DNA from: Cyclospora cayetanensis
Lineage: Eukaryota; Apicomplexa; Conoidasida; Eucoccidiorida; Eimeriidae
DNA length: 64,000 nucleotides
Reading direction: 5' to 3'
Assembly (NCBI RefSeq): GCF_002999335.1
Contig: NW_020312136.1
Span: forward strand, 1-64,000
Every line of letters starts with the position of its first letter. The first letter of the stretch is position 1. This document shows positions 32,001-43,079 of the stretch, piece by piece. The notes beneath the pieces are model-generated. The model did no database searches and was not told the origin of the DNA. It saw nothing but the letters and a program-made list of their open reading frames with translations. The translations under genes and the position numbers were made by a program.

Positions 32001-35000
32001 TGCAGTCGTTTGTATGTCGGTTGCTGCCACGTCTTGCGGCGCTTAGAGGACGCATGCGCGTTGCATGGGGAGTCGAAGTGCTGCCTGTGCCTGCTTCTAC
32101 TACGGAACGAAGCGGGTGGTATCCCTCTCAAATGATAATAGAGGAAGGTGTATGTGTATGTGTGTGTATGTGTATGTGTGTGTGTATGTATGTGTATGTG
32201 TATGTGTGTGTGTGCCTGTTGCCGTCTGTGTGGTCGATTTTTTTCCTAAAACCTGCTGCAGATGGATGCCCTAGAAATCCAGTTGGCTCAAGAACTGGAG
32301 AGTGCGAATCTTGCGAGGAGTTTTCTGCGTGCAAACGAGAATGTTTCTGGCGAGGCGTTTGCCAGCGCGGGGTTGACTGCATCCTCAGGTGTAGCTGCTT
32401 CTGGGGGGGGGGCCTCTCACACTGCAGCTTCTTCCGCAGCTGCGCACCCCCCCCCTCTGGCAGCAGCAGCTTCCCCATCACCAGCAGTTCCCCCCAACGG
32501 AATAAGCGGTGGCACTGAGGCAGCGATCGACGCGAAAGCGGAGAGAGCAGCTGCCAAATTAGAGAAGCTCAAAGCGGTACAGTCTTGCCGTGGAGGCTGC
32601 AGAGAGGGGCTTGCTCTAGGCGTGTGTAGCCAGCTGCTTTTGCTTGCAGCAGCTGCCGCAGCGACCTCGACTGCGCTTGCTGCGCATGCTGCTCAACGTC
32701 GGCGTTTGCATCTGCACAGACTGCACGCACACTGCATGCACACTGTATGCATGCATGCCTCCCGGTGTTTTTCTCCTCTGTCTCCCTTTTCGCAGTTCCA
32801 GAGAAATATATGTCTTAGGGGACGAAAACTGAGGGGATTCGATCAACCTAGAAATCGTGGGTTCTTGAAGACGGCAGAGCAAACGCCCTAAGTAGCAGGG
32901 CACACACACGCGCTGAACCAGGAGCTTCGTTAGGAGGAACTATACACTGCCCCTTGATTTACATTGGGAGACTCTTCTGCATGCGCTTCTGCTGCCCTTT
33001 TGTTTCGCCGCTGCTGCGCGCACCCTGTTAAGCGCCGTGGAGGGTTCCATGTGCCAAAAAGTTTCCCGTCTCTCACTCTTTCTCTCTGTCTACGAATGTT
33101 CGTCTTTAACGCCTGTTTCAGCCATGGATATCTGCTCTATGAACGAGTCCAAGCTCCTGCGCCTCGCGAAGCAGTCTCCCCTCGAGCTGTAAGCCTACGC
33201 CAAACGTGACAGCTTCCTCAAGAGCACCTTCTGCAACAGAGAGAGCACTGCCAACCTGAGTTCTCGGCTGCATTCCTCTGTTTCCCCGCAGCAGCAGAAT
33301 GCACGGAGCTTTTGGCTGCTTGCTGCATTCCTCTATTTCCCCGCAGCAGCAGAATGCACGGAGCTTTTGGCTGCTTGCTGCCTGCCCACTCGCATGCCTC
33401 TGCCTTTGTGCAGAAAGCAATGGTTCACGGATACGTGTAGGGTCACGCAAATGTATAATTTACAGGTGTATCGTTCGCTTTCTGCATGCGCGAGTTTGCT
33501 TGCGTGTGGAGTACGTACACTTGAATAGACCTGCCTCCTGCATGCGTGCTTGTCGTGCAGATGCCTCTTCCACCAAAAGTATTTATCGCGCATTTATCCT
33601 GCGGGAACGCGGCTTTCCTCCTCCAACTTCGATCCTACGATCTCCTGGAATTTAGGATCGCAGATTGTCGCCCTCAACCTGCAGAGTATGGGCCTTGCCA
33701 CCATGCTCAACCACGGCAGGTCCGACGCTTTCCGCGTCTGCGGTGTACAGACACTCGCCTGTCTGCTCGCCTGTCTGCTCGCCTGTCTGCTGCCTTCCCC
33801 CCTTACGCAATGCATTCTCCCTCTGTTTACCCTTCTCTACGCGCGCCACTTACCAACCTTCTGAAATCATCACCTCCAGGATCCCGTAAAGCCCCTTGTC
33901 GTGTTTTCCTCCGATAGGGTCTGTACGCTGTGTATTCACATCCATACACACATATATACATATTTATGTATATATTGTTATCCAATCCTTGGCGCAACGA
34001 ATTTATTTGTATGCATGATGCATGCAGCATGATGCATGCAGCATGATGCATGCAGCATGATGCATGCAGCATGATGCATTCGCCCGAATCGCCAGTGCAC
34101 ATGCGTCTTTACTCTCTGCCTCCTGCGTCTGTGCTCGATGCATTTGTATACCTCTTTCGTGGATGCGGCTTTTTAGGGCCTCGCCCACTTTCTTATGCGA
34201 TGCTGCGGCATGCGTTTACAAACAGATTTCAGGAGAATGGCGGGGCACATGGAGGTTATGTTTTAAAGCCCCCTATCCTCAGAAGCTCCCAGCAGCCGTT
34301 TGATGCCGTTGCTGCCACTCCCACGGAGCCGCAGGCTCTCCACGTCACCATTCGAGTAAGCCTTGATTGCTTGTCTGCCAGTCAGGCATTTTCAGCGTTT
34401 AGAGGCGCTGTTCTCTTCGCTCGCACCTCTCGCCACTGAACACACCGCCTATCCTCTCTGTATGCCTCCTCTGTATGGGGCCCTGACTTTGGCACAGGCT
34501 TGAGGTTTGGTTTACTTCTCTCGCTCTTTCGCTTTGGCAAAACCTCAAATTGCCGTGTATCCCGCGCATCTGCGTTTGGTGCATGCAAGGAGGGGTGAGT
34601 TTGGTGAGTGCGGTGCACACATGCCTCAGGTCGTGTCTGCCCACCAGCTGCCTCGAACCATCACAGGCGGGCGGAAGACGCGTTCTGCAGCTTTCAACAA
34701 GCTGACGAGCCGGAGCAAGCCTTTCCAAAATCCGTTTGTGACTGTTTCTGTCCATGGATCCAGGAGTGAGGCTTTTCTAGATGATGAATAACTGTGTCTG
34801 GCGCTTCCGGGGATGGTGTGCAGTGATGCATCTTTTTCGAGACCTTTCTGATTAGCGGATGTTTGTGAGCTGGCGATGGTGGGGGCACAGACATATCCTG
34901 CGCGACAGTGCCAGCGGCTGCCACCTCGACGGCTGCCTTTCCGCGGCTGGAGACTGCGACGATTTTCCCGCGTATTTCGCTTCAGCAAGATGGATGCATG

Positions 35001-35394
35001 CATGCATGGGCTGTTGCTTGGTTGCCTCTTCAGGAGACACTCGTAGCTTCAGGACGCCCGCCGTTTCCAACAACTCCTTCAATCCAAGGCAAGGCATGAG
35101 AGAGAGACAGAGAGAGCTGCCTCCATGCTGATGCTGCGTATTCTCCTCTCACCCTTGTGTTTGTATTTTGGTGGAGCCTGCGTGGCTTCTTGCGGATGCC
35201 CTGTTGGCATCTGTGCGCAGCGTCCGCTGGGCGTTTGTCTGCAGATGGGCAAATGAAGAAGCCACGTTCGAATTTCTTGTAACACACCCCTCCCTCGCGC
35301 TCCTGCTCTTTCGGGTTTACACGGCTGATGTGCGGCCGGAGATGCTGTGTTTTGCCTGCATGCCCATCGACGCCATCCGTTCGGGGTAAGTGCA

Positions 35395-35473
<79 letters not shown>

Positions 35474-35866
35474 GGCATTTTATGGAGGTTTTTGTGGTCT
35501 TCCCCTGCCGCCGTTGCTCTGAGAAGGCGTTTGCTGATCGCGCTGTGTGTTTTTGCGAAAAAATACTCCGGCGTGGGGGATCGCGCCTTGGGGCGTTCTC
35601 ACCGTCCGTTGAGAACAGCCGTGCATGCATGCATGCTGCTGATGCATGTGTTTCGAAATGTGCTTGCTTGCCAGCAATTTTGTGCTAGCCGAGACGTTTC
35701 AGAGGTTAATGCGTGGTAATAAGCCTCTGCGGCGGCTCGCACGTGCGTGTCTCTGTTGCCCGCCTCCTCAGGCTACGCTGGCTGCCTCTCTATGATAGGG
35801 CCTTCCGGTTGCTGCGCTTCTCGGGGATTTTAGTGTTTGTTCGGACGATACATGTTAAACAACCAG
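25583..35866 (+). CDS. PI-PLC: phosphoinositide-specific phospholipase C (PLC-delta-like)
   Basis: Hydrolyses PIP2 to IP3 and diacylglycerol; in apicomplexans it drives calcium signalling. Exons: 25583-25876, 26561-26696, 26849-26904, 27486-27560, 27630-27675, 27867-27914, 28224-28360, 29293-29380, 29518-29627, 30182-30346, 30515-30703, 31283-31394, 31740-31855, 32262-32576, 32796-32856, 33122-33188, 33561-33719, 34226-34355, 34630-34765, 35034-35088, 35245-35385, 35772-35866. All phases agree; about 910 residues. Order: PH (about 99-203), EF-hand region, X box from '[16 protein letters not shown]' (His377), 'ELDCWNG' and 'FHG' (His422), Ala/Pro-rich X-Y linker (exon 14), Y box 'SMNESK', '[17 protein letters not shown]', 'GGYVLKP', then C2. 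Both catalytic histidines are present. Intron 20 (35089-35244) is GC-AG. The exon 5 acceptor and the C-terminus are the weakest calls: read-through would stop at 36111, and a 5' exon ending at 25387 is possible. Confidence 0.94.
26040..26545 (+). repeat. 33-bp minisatellite in PLC intron 1
   Basis: About fourteen copies of ATTGCTGCAGCAGCTGCTTC plus ATTGTTGCTTCTC fill most of the intron 25877-26560. Because 33 is a multiple of three, several frames on both strands stay open (for example 26024-26560), giving Ala/Leu/Ser-rich translations. The flanking exons splice in phase across it, so these are not taken as coding. Confidence 0.92.
26915..27360 (+). repeat. CTGCTGTCACTGCAGTT repeats in PLC intron 3
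   Basis: Degenerate GCTGCTGTCACTGCAGTTGCTGCTCTT repeats, ending in a cleaner 18-bp array of GTGCTGTCACTGCAGTTT (about 27230-27350). A 'TTGCCAAAAGGCCGTGCTGCTGTCAC' segment occurs twice (27075 and 27200). The array lies in the intron 26905-27485. Open frames in several phases are artefacts of repeat length. Confidence 0.88.
28371..28545 (+). repeat. CATACACA microsatellite in PLC intron 7
   Basis: ACACATAC, ATATATAC and ACATACAT repeats just after the donor at 28361. The same intron ends with a GTGTAT microsatellite near 29020-29285. Confidence 0.88.
29020..29285 (+). repeat. GTGTAT microsatellite in PLC intron 7
   Basis: About 265 bases of GTGTAT/GTGTGTAT repeat ending five bases before the CTGCAG acceptor at 29287-29292. 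With the CA-rich tract at 28371-28545 it forms complementary repeats at the two ends of one intron, so the pre-mRNA could pair across it. Confidence 0.88.
29667..29965 (+). repeat. GTATGTAT microsatellite in PLC intron 9
   Basis: About 300 bases of GTATGTATATAT-type repeat in the intron 29628-30181. Confidence 0.88.
33270..33379 (+). repeat. 55-bp direct duplication with splice-acceptor-like CAG
   Basis: Two 55-bp copies, starting at 33270 and 33325, differ at one visible base (CTCTG versus CTCTA). Each contains a pyrimidine stretch followed by CCCCGCAG. It lies in the PLC intron 33189-33560 and creates duplicated decoy acceptors upstream of the true one at 33560. Confidence 0.88.
34015..34082 (+). 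repeat. 14-bp tandem repeat ATGATGCATGCAGC
   Basis: About five copies in the PLC intron 33720-34225. Each unit carries a TGCATGCA core, which resembles a known ApiAP2 binding motif. Confidence 0.88.
35396..35470 (+). repeat. (CT)n microsatellite
   Basis: About 75 bases of CT with one interruption, directly after the GTAAGT donor at 35386 in PLC intron 21. Confidence 0.92.
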
Positions 35867-38800
35867 GTGAAGCAGCCTGCCTGCCTGCCTGCACTGTCGT
35901 TTATTCTCGCTGTGTCCAGTGCGACTCCCACTGTGTGTCACCCTTGCGATATACATCCACTCTGCACTCAGGGCTTCTTGCACTCCACAGAGGCTGCCAG
36001 TCTACTGGAAACGAGACGAACTCTTTATACTTATACACGCGTGCTCCTCTTACGTGCATGCGTCTGCACCTGTATCCAAATCTACCTGTGGAGACTGGGA
36101 GATACATCTAGAAATGCACTAGCGCGTGTTTTGCGAGCAGACGTAATATTTGCCTCTCCTGAACTTGTTGCCTATCGCTACATGGGTATTGCAACTTTTG
36201 AAAATATACATGTATACATGTATATATATATATTAAGTATTCATTGCGTGCCCGTACATCTCAATACAGGGGTGCGTTTGCATGAGTACAAAAAGCAACC
36301 CTGCGTAAACGTATTATGTGCAAATGGGTCTGTGGATAACAAGTGCGGGCTGGTAGGGAATTAGCGTATACTCTTTTCCGCGTGCGTGGTTCCTTGGACT
36401 TCCTCTCCGCGCTGCCTCTTTCTCTATATGTGCTTTCGTCCATCTGGTAATCTGGTGTTAAGCAGCTACAACGATGTTTCTTTCGCCCCAGTTCCGTATC
36501 AGCTTGCCTTATGTTGCCCGCAGCTCCCTCCGCAGCTGCGACTCCCCCTTTAGGACAGAGCTGGCGTTCAGCCTCAGACGTAACTGCGCGATAAGATGCG
36601 CTCCTTGTGAGGCATCTCTGCTGTTTTCCGAATTTGGGGCCTTGGGAGTGACGGACGCTGCTGTGTGTGAGGCTCTTCGGGAGTGCACGGCGGTGTGCGT
36701 TTCACCGGGCACCCATCAGTGCAGGCAAAAGCAAATCACATTGCCGATGCTCCTAGTCGCTTCTAGTGCGGCAACAGCGACGCATTGTTGGTTCTAATGC
36801 GCACTGAGTAGAGAGAGAACTTGCATCGTAAGCATGCTCTGTTTAAGCAGGCATTCCCTGTTCTCCCGAAAGTCCAAATAAGGCCATACGGAGCATCCGG
36901 TGGTTGGCTGCCCTAGTAACAGCAGCCGCAGAAGCTACACTTGCTTCAGCAGAAACAGGCGAATTTGATATTAGCGCCCCTGTGGACGCGGTCCCCCATT
37001 TAGTTAGAAACTTTCCGCTTTCCAGTTTGTGACTGTGGACTTTCCGCCTCTCCCGAAGGTCTGTACAACCTTGTTTTCCTGCAGGGTAGACGTTCCTTCT
37101 GTGATTTTAACATGGTTATTTCTAACCACAGGTTTCGCAGCTTTACTTTGCTGCATTTCGCGCCGGCATTACGTTTACGCAGCAGCACGCCAGTATCGCA
37201 TGCAATAGCTCTGTGCATGCATCTGCATGCGTTGAACAAGCGGCAGCGCACGGGTCTTTATTTTGCCTGCTGTTGCTTAGAGGGGCTTCAAGGATGCATG
37301 GTTTTGAGTACGTCTATGGATATACCTGCGCATTGAAGGACGCGTAAATTCCACCTACATGTGCCCCTCGGGGATATAGTGTAGAGGTTCGTCTATCAGC
37401 GCCTTCCCGGCTGACCCTGTTCACGAAGGCGTATGGGCCCGTTACGCACCTTCGTGTGCTGTTTCCCTCCACCGATTGTAGCGAGGCTCCTCTTTTTGCC
37501 TCTTTCGAGGTGAATTCATTCTCTCGTACGCCATCTCTCCCTAGAACTCCTGCGTAGTTGCTTCTCTCAGGGGTGCAGCAGTATCTCCTTTGCCCTCCAT
37601 AGTGCTTGGTAAACCCGCAAATTGGATGGGGTGGGATAGAATTGTGCGATGGAAGGCTGAGGTGCACGGCGGGGCCTCCCACTGGAGACTTGGATGCCAA
37701 CATCTTGGCTCGGCAGACTTGCTGCAATCTATGAGCGTTAAGCTGCATGGCCTCTGTTTCTCCTCTGCAGCCCAGCCATCGGCATTCAAGAGTATGGGGT
37801 TTCACGTGGAGCTTTATTCCAGCAAAGGTGGCGCCCCACCAAGGGTCCCCTCAGGGAGAGTCTTTCAGCCTCTGACCCATTACAAAACCTACTAGAAAGT
37901 TCTCAAGTGTCCAACAAATGCTCCCTCCCCCTCTCCCTACCGCCCTTTCCTCCCTGGTGGGTTTCTGCAAAAAAGGAACGAAATAGCGTGCTAGGGTGCA
38001 GGGGCGTTGCTGCGCCATCTAAACGCTCCGCCTATTCATGTGTACCCAATTACACATATTGGCAAGCTATAGCGCACTTTGGCACGCAACATCGATTCCA
38101 CTTCTATCAGGCAACTCTGTTTTGCCGCATGAAGCATTCATTAGCAGGAGCACCAGATGGATAGTTCCTAAATACTTGGGTATTAACAAGTATAACTGGC
38201 ACAGCAGGATGTGCCCAAGCGAAGCTCTTGGCCCGACATTGGAAGTCGCTCCCGAAGGACGAAAAAGAGCTGCTCTGATATACGTTCCACAGCCTTTAGA
38301 TATTTCGACTGTGCGCCTTTCGATCCAATACTGCTTATGACGAGAAACTCAGAAATAGGTATTTGGAGTGCTTGAGGGCCTGGAGTTGGAAGATGAATTG
38401 CTGCCCTGTTGGTGGTGGTACCCATCGCGTAAGCCGTTTGTCAACGCCCACATGTGCAAGGGATTTGTGGTGGTAAGTTTATGGTGGTCATGCAATGCCT
38501 CCCAACGTAATAATTATGGCATTTAATAAGGAAAAGAAGCCAGTTGGGGACGCGAGAGAGACTGAAGGGAGGAAGTCGCTGCACCTCCTGGCTGTGCTAA
38601 CGTAACAGCCAGTTCATCTCGAGACCGCGGAAACGCGATGATGGATACACTGCAAAACAAGCCGAAAATGGGATATACAAGCATTGCGTGTTTTATACCA
38701 AGCATGTTGTCGTAATGCTTTCGTTTCATTCATAAAGGTTGGGCAATCGAAGTCGGCTGAGCCAGCGGCCAGCTGCTGGGCGAGACTTTCGGACGCGGGA

Positions 38801-39139
38801 ACATAGGGGGCCCCCTGAGGCCCCCAGTGGTTCTGATTGAAAGTATCCTGTGGCTGAACCTTCTATCCGTGTGTTTTCCCTTCTCCTGTGTAGTCCTTCA
38901 AGCCTAGATCGTAGGCCAAAGCAAGGGGGCGTAGCGGGCTTGGAACCCTGAATGCAGAAGCTCGCTCAAAGCTAACACCCATAGAGCTGGAAAGCCCTGC
39001 GCATCAAGCCTCCCACGTTTTCTTCTTTCATTCTGTTTCTGTTTCACTGCAAGCTCTGTTGTGAAAACCAGCGATACCAGAACGCCGTGCGGGCTGTGCC
39101 CGTGACCCTGAGCCGTATGTACACCTCAACTGGCCCACT
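35867..39139. other. gene-poor stretch between PLC and 14-3-3-like gene
   Basis: No gene is firmly supported. An open frame with ATG at 36474-36797 has mixed coding-like composition but no family resemblance. A PLC terminal exon joining in phase at 36485 and stopping near 36543 is another possibility. A pair of GGGGCCCC-type boxes lies at 38805-38825. CAG repeats and long microsatellites are largely missing, unlike the region to the left. Confidence 0.45.
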
Positions 39140-41853
39140 ATGGGAGAGCCTCCTGGCACACCTCGTGGCCTCGCTTGGGTAGCGCATCCGCTGCGCTGGT
39201 TCGGGTCTCATGGTGTGTCCAATCAAGAAGAAAGCGTCACAGGGCCCTCTGTTCCGTTGGGAGCCTCCGAAAATGCGACGACTCAAGGACCCCACCGGCA
39301 GCATCAGCAAAGGCTGGCAGCCTCCATGACTCAAGACTCCTCGCGAATCCTCGATTCACAGGTTTCGCAGTTCCCGGAGGGCTCTCCTGCTACAGAATGG
39401 CAGGAGTCTGGGAGCAGCCTGCAGCCTCCCTCGTCTAAGGCCACTCCCCGAGGTGTTGGCTCTGCTGCTCAGAAAAGCACCGTAAGGATTGGAGGGAAGG
39501 TGAACCCAGGAGAGGCCTCTGCAGCAGCAGCTGCGGGCCCAGGTAGCTTGAACATGAAATATATTCACAAGTTTGTCATCGACATGAACAAGCGAGCAGC
39601 CGCAAAACAGCAGGGCGCACCTGTAGAGTCCTGGGCTCCACCAGAAGGAACTTTCGGGCCTGAAGCAATGACCAAAAGCATTTTGGTCTTTAGCGGAATT
39701 CCCCATCAGGAACTCGATAATGTCATCTCAGAATCTTCCGCCATGTGTGAGACTGGGACTCCACGCTTCGCACTTTGAGTTCTCGACTGAAGCTTCAGAT
39801 GCAGCGCCCAACGAATGCTCTTTACGTACTTCCTATCGGTGTGCTTCCTTGATTCAAACGTCCAATCAGGCACTAAACTCATTTTTACGTATGTGGCCAA
39901 TGCGCAGCGCTGATTCGGGAGTCCCTGGGGGCAACTGGGTGTCCATCCATTGAACTGGACTGTGTCTTCATGGCCTCTGTGTCTTCCGCTTGCCACCGCT
40001 ATAAGGACAACCAGGATTACGCGAAAACTCTTATCAGGAGCCAACTCTTTCAAGGTGTGCTAACAAGGCCCCGCTGGGCTCTCGTGCGGCTTCTGCTGCT
40101 GCTTCCGATGCTCGTGTTGCGCACGCTGCTGTAGCCATGACCGCGACTGCATAGCGCAGCAACTGATAAGTCTAGCACCCACAGTCTTCTGCATCCTCAG
40201 TTGCCGATCCTGTCTACTGTCACTGCTTCTGCAGGCCGAGACTTGTCCGAGCAGGAGTGGAAAGCAGTGCGCCAGTGCATTGACTCCCTTTTATCTTCCC
40301 TCGCCAGTCAGTGGAACCGCTTGGGGAATATGTCAAACGAAGCCGATTTGAACCACCCAGTGGGAATAAGGAGGGCGATCCAAAGAGAAGTGTTGGCACA
40401 AAAGTAAGGCTGCTAATGAGTACATCTTTTGCAGCAGCCCCCTTGCGTGTGCTGCCAAGAGTTCCCTCTGGAGGTTATTACGACTCAAAACACAGCTGTA
40501 TTAAGGGCTCTTGGCGCTTGGACATGAAGTAGAAGCCCTTAGAAGGTCTCAGCATTTGGGGGCATTGGGATTCGCGTGCAGGTTCCAGACACAGGAAGGC
40601 GGCTTAAAAGCCCCTGTGCATGCATGGCTTTTGGCGTTCATCGTCACGGTCGAAGTTCCTATTTGTGCGCCTCGCCAGTGCAAACGCTAATCGGTGTGCT
40701 GGCGTGAAGTCAGCTGGCTCGATTCAATTGAACACAGTAAACCCGTCATTTCTGTCCAATTCGGTTCGTGCCTTTTCTGCAGGGCAGAGGTGAAAGACAA
40801 GATCTTGCGCCACTGCGAGCTGCTCGTCGCCGTGGCCAGCCATTGCCTCTCCCTTCCCGCGGCCTTCTCCACTACGCGGATCTTCTACAACCAGACTCTA
40901 GGCACCATATTCCGTTTCCTTTTGGAGTTTTGCGAAGGAGTCGCTGCTTATCAGTGCGAGGACCTTGCCGTCAAACACTTCAAGGCAGCTATGGAGACAG
41001 CGCAAAGTAAGGTCCATGCTTTAGCGGATAGAAAACGTACTGGCGGGGTAGGCGGCACTCTAGCCGACGACTGCGGACTAGCTAGTTAGATATAGCCTTT
41101 ACTGCTCAAGTGCGCAGCCACCAGCGTTCACATGGGCTGCGCTAGCGCGTTCTGTAGTCCACTGCATTAGTTAAGCGTAGACAGCCTACCAGTTTGCTGG
41201 GTACCTAGCTGGTGGTCTAAGTGGAATTTCAGGTACGATATCGAGGGAGCAATCCAGCTAACTAGGCCCTTCACCGCAACTTGGGGCTATTGTGCTACAC
41301 GAAGGCTGCTGTTGGTGCCTTCTGTGCACTGAAACTTTATAGAAGATGATGTTTGCTCCCTTCAAGTGGTCCTAACTTCCTCCCCTCTCGCATCCCTTTC
41401 CTGCCTCCACATTCTCTGTCGTTGGCTATCTTTCCTTCTCATTTGCGTCATACATCCACGTTTAAAGAGAGACCTGAACATGCGCTTGAGCGGAAGACCT
41501 GCTCACCTTCCAGTGTGTCGGGAGATACACAGAAAGCGACCACAAGTGTCTCAGAAGTGGCTGTGCGCATTCGCATTTTTACGTGCCCTTCAGAAGATCT
41601 GCCCCCCTACCACACGCTGCGCATTGATGCTGTGGTGAGTTACGTTTCCTTCCTTCACCAGCAATTAGGCGAACGTCAGGAGGCCATGGAAATAGCCAGA
41701 AGTGCATTCAAGGAAGTAGCCGAGACAATGGACACAGTCCCCGAGGGAGACTTCGTGGTGGTCACCAAGGCTGCGAGAACCCTCTTGCGGCTTATCAACT
41801 CGTGGTCTGAAGATTCCAAGCGAGTTCTTATATCGACTGCTTCTGTATTTTAA
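39140..41853 (+). CDS. divergent 14-3-3-like protein
   Basis: A 14-3-3 family protein by fold pattern, but divergent. Exons: 39140-39746, 40235-40403, 40783-41006, 41594-41853; phases agree and give 419 residues, against about 245-260 normally. The first 150 residues are a Ser/Gln/Pro-rich extension. Recognisable helices: 'LSEQEWKAVRQCIDSLL' (helix 3 region), 'TRIFYNQTLGTIFRFLLEF' (aligns with FYLKMKGDYYRYLAE) and 'LPPYHTLRIDAVVSYVSFLH' (aligns with L-P-THPIRLGLALNFSVF), then the helix 8-9 part ending 'LLRLINSWSED'. By eye the ligand-pocket positions have changed: Lys49 to Asp, Arg56 to Ala, Tyr128 to Phe, Asn173 to Ser and Asn224 to Leu; Arg127 is kept. Phosphopeptide binding may be lost or altered; dimer helices are hard to judge. 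The start is the first ATG of the open frame. Confidence 0.83.
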
Positions 41854-42600
41854 TGAAACCCCTGACTCTTCTCATCGCTCCCTCCTTTTCAAGTTCCGAG
41901 CACTTGATTTACGACTTGGGGGCACAGCCGAGTTGAGGAGGGCAACAATGCAGCAAAGCTCTCTCTATACATTCATAGCCATGAACCTCCTACGATTTAA
42001 TGAACAGGAACGGATCCTATGTCTTAAAGCTGGGCCCTTTTGTAAAAAGCTTATGCGGGTGTGAAGAATGGGCTTCCATATCAGAGCGACTGTTTTCTGG
42101 GGTAAAAAAACATGCTTGGCGCTGTCTTGCACCTCTTCAGTATTAGAGCCCAAGCTTTTTTAGGGGTCGATATATTAGGACAGTGTGTGGTGCGGTCCTT
42201 CCTGCTTACCTACGTGGGCACAAGGACTGATCGCTTAGGAATGCGCCTTTGGTCAAGTGCAGGTCCATCTGCACACGGCGACACCATGGGAGCTGACGCC
42301 TACATCCACTTGGGGATGCTTAAACTAGATTCTTCTGTCCATGCTTGTGCATTTTAGAGCACATAGATTAAGTTACGATTAGGTCTGCATTTGTAAATAT
42401 TTTGACTTTAGCTTCTAGAGGAGGCTCCTCCAGCTTGACTGCAGAATATGAGAGACATCGTTGATTGTGGGTTAAGCCGCACTTTGGCACTTTCTACTAA
42501 ACAGTCATGTTTAATCACGCATGAGTAAAGATTTTACTTGTGCGTTTGCCTGTTTGTCTATCTTATCTATTCTCATAATAGCGTTGGCCTGATTCAAGAA
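41854..42600. other. intergenic, no supported gene
   Basis: The 3' flank of the 14-3-3-like gene. An open frame at 42112-42357 has no recognisable family. No CAG repeats were seen. Confidence 0.5.
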
Positions 42601-42629
42601 GACGCAAAATTGTGTGTGTCTGCCCCAGG

Positions 42630-42820
42630 TGCTATGTGCAGCTGGCGGCGGATGCTCAGAGTGCATTAAACGTGCAGCCATTCGTAGCGTTGCTGCCTCG
42701 CTGCCCCAGTACTCGAACCTTGATGGTGGCGGATAGGGAAAGGAGGGAGCACTTCGTGAACGTTATGGAATGACTTTCTATGAAGTTTGTATCGAATTTG
42801 GAGTTTAGTGTCTTACGGAG
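42630..42820 (+). repeat. dispersed repeat copy, LTR-like
   Basis: A diverged relative of the repeat at 2883-3090 and 5570-5780, recognisable from the GTGCTATGTGCAGCTGG start and the later GGATAGGGAAAGGAGGGAG block. It lies upstream of the degenerate element at 43-46 kb, which suggests a 5' LTR remnant. Confidence 0.4.
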
Positions 42821-43079
42821 ACCGTACATAAAGCATGACAGTTAGTAAAGTCGCAGCGCGTCATTTCGATCAAGCTGTTCCCCGGGTTCCCCTGCAGCAG
42901 GTTTATGGTTTCAATCAAGGCATGTGGTAGCTTAATACTTTGAGGCTTTTTGACAAGAGTCATAATGGAAGCAGACAATAGCACGCCTTCTGGCGTGCAA
43001 GAGGCAGGGCCTGAATGCGAATGTGAACTAAGCAGCTCCATATCTGATCAAAAGGCGTTATATATCAGCTGATAGAGTA

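Noticed and set aside
31937..32147. Possible extra PLC exon starting with RSAVG
   Set aside because: Splicing exon 13 directly to 32262 keeps phase. This segment runs into a hydrophobic stretch unlike PLC and into a TG repeat, so it is treated as intron.
35867..36111. C-terminal extension of PLC by read-through
   Set aside because: The residues have intron-like composition and a GTGAAG donor at 35867 is available. Left open rather than accepted.
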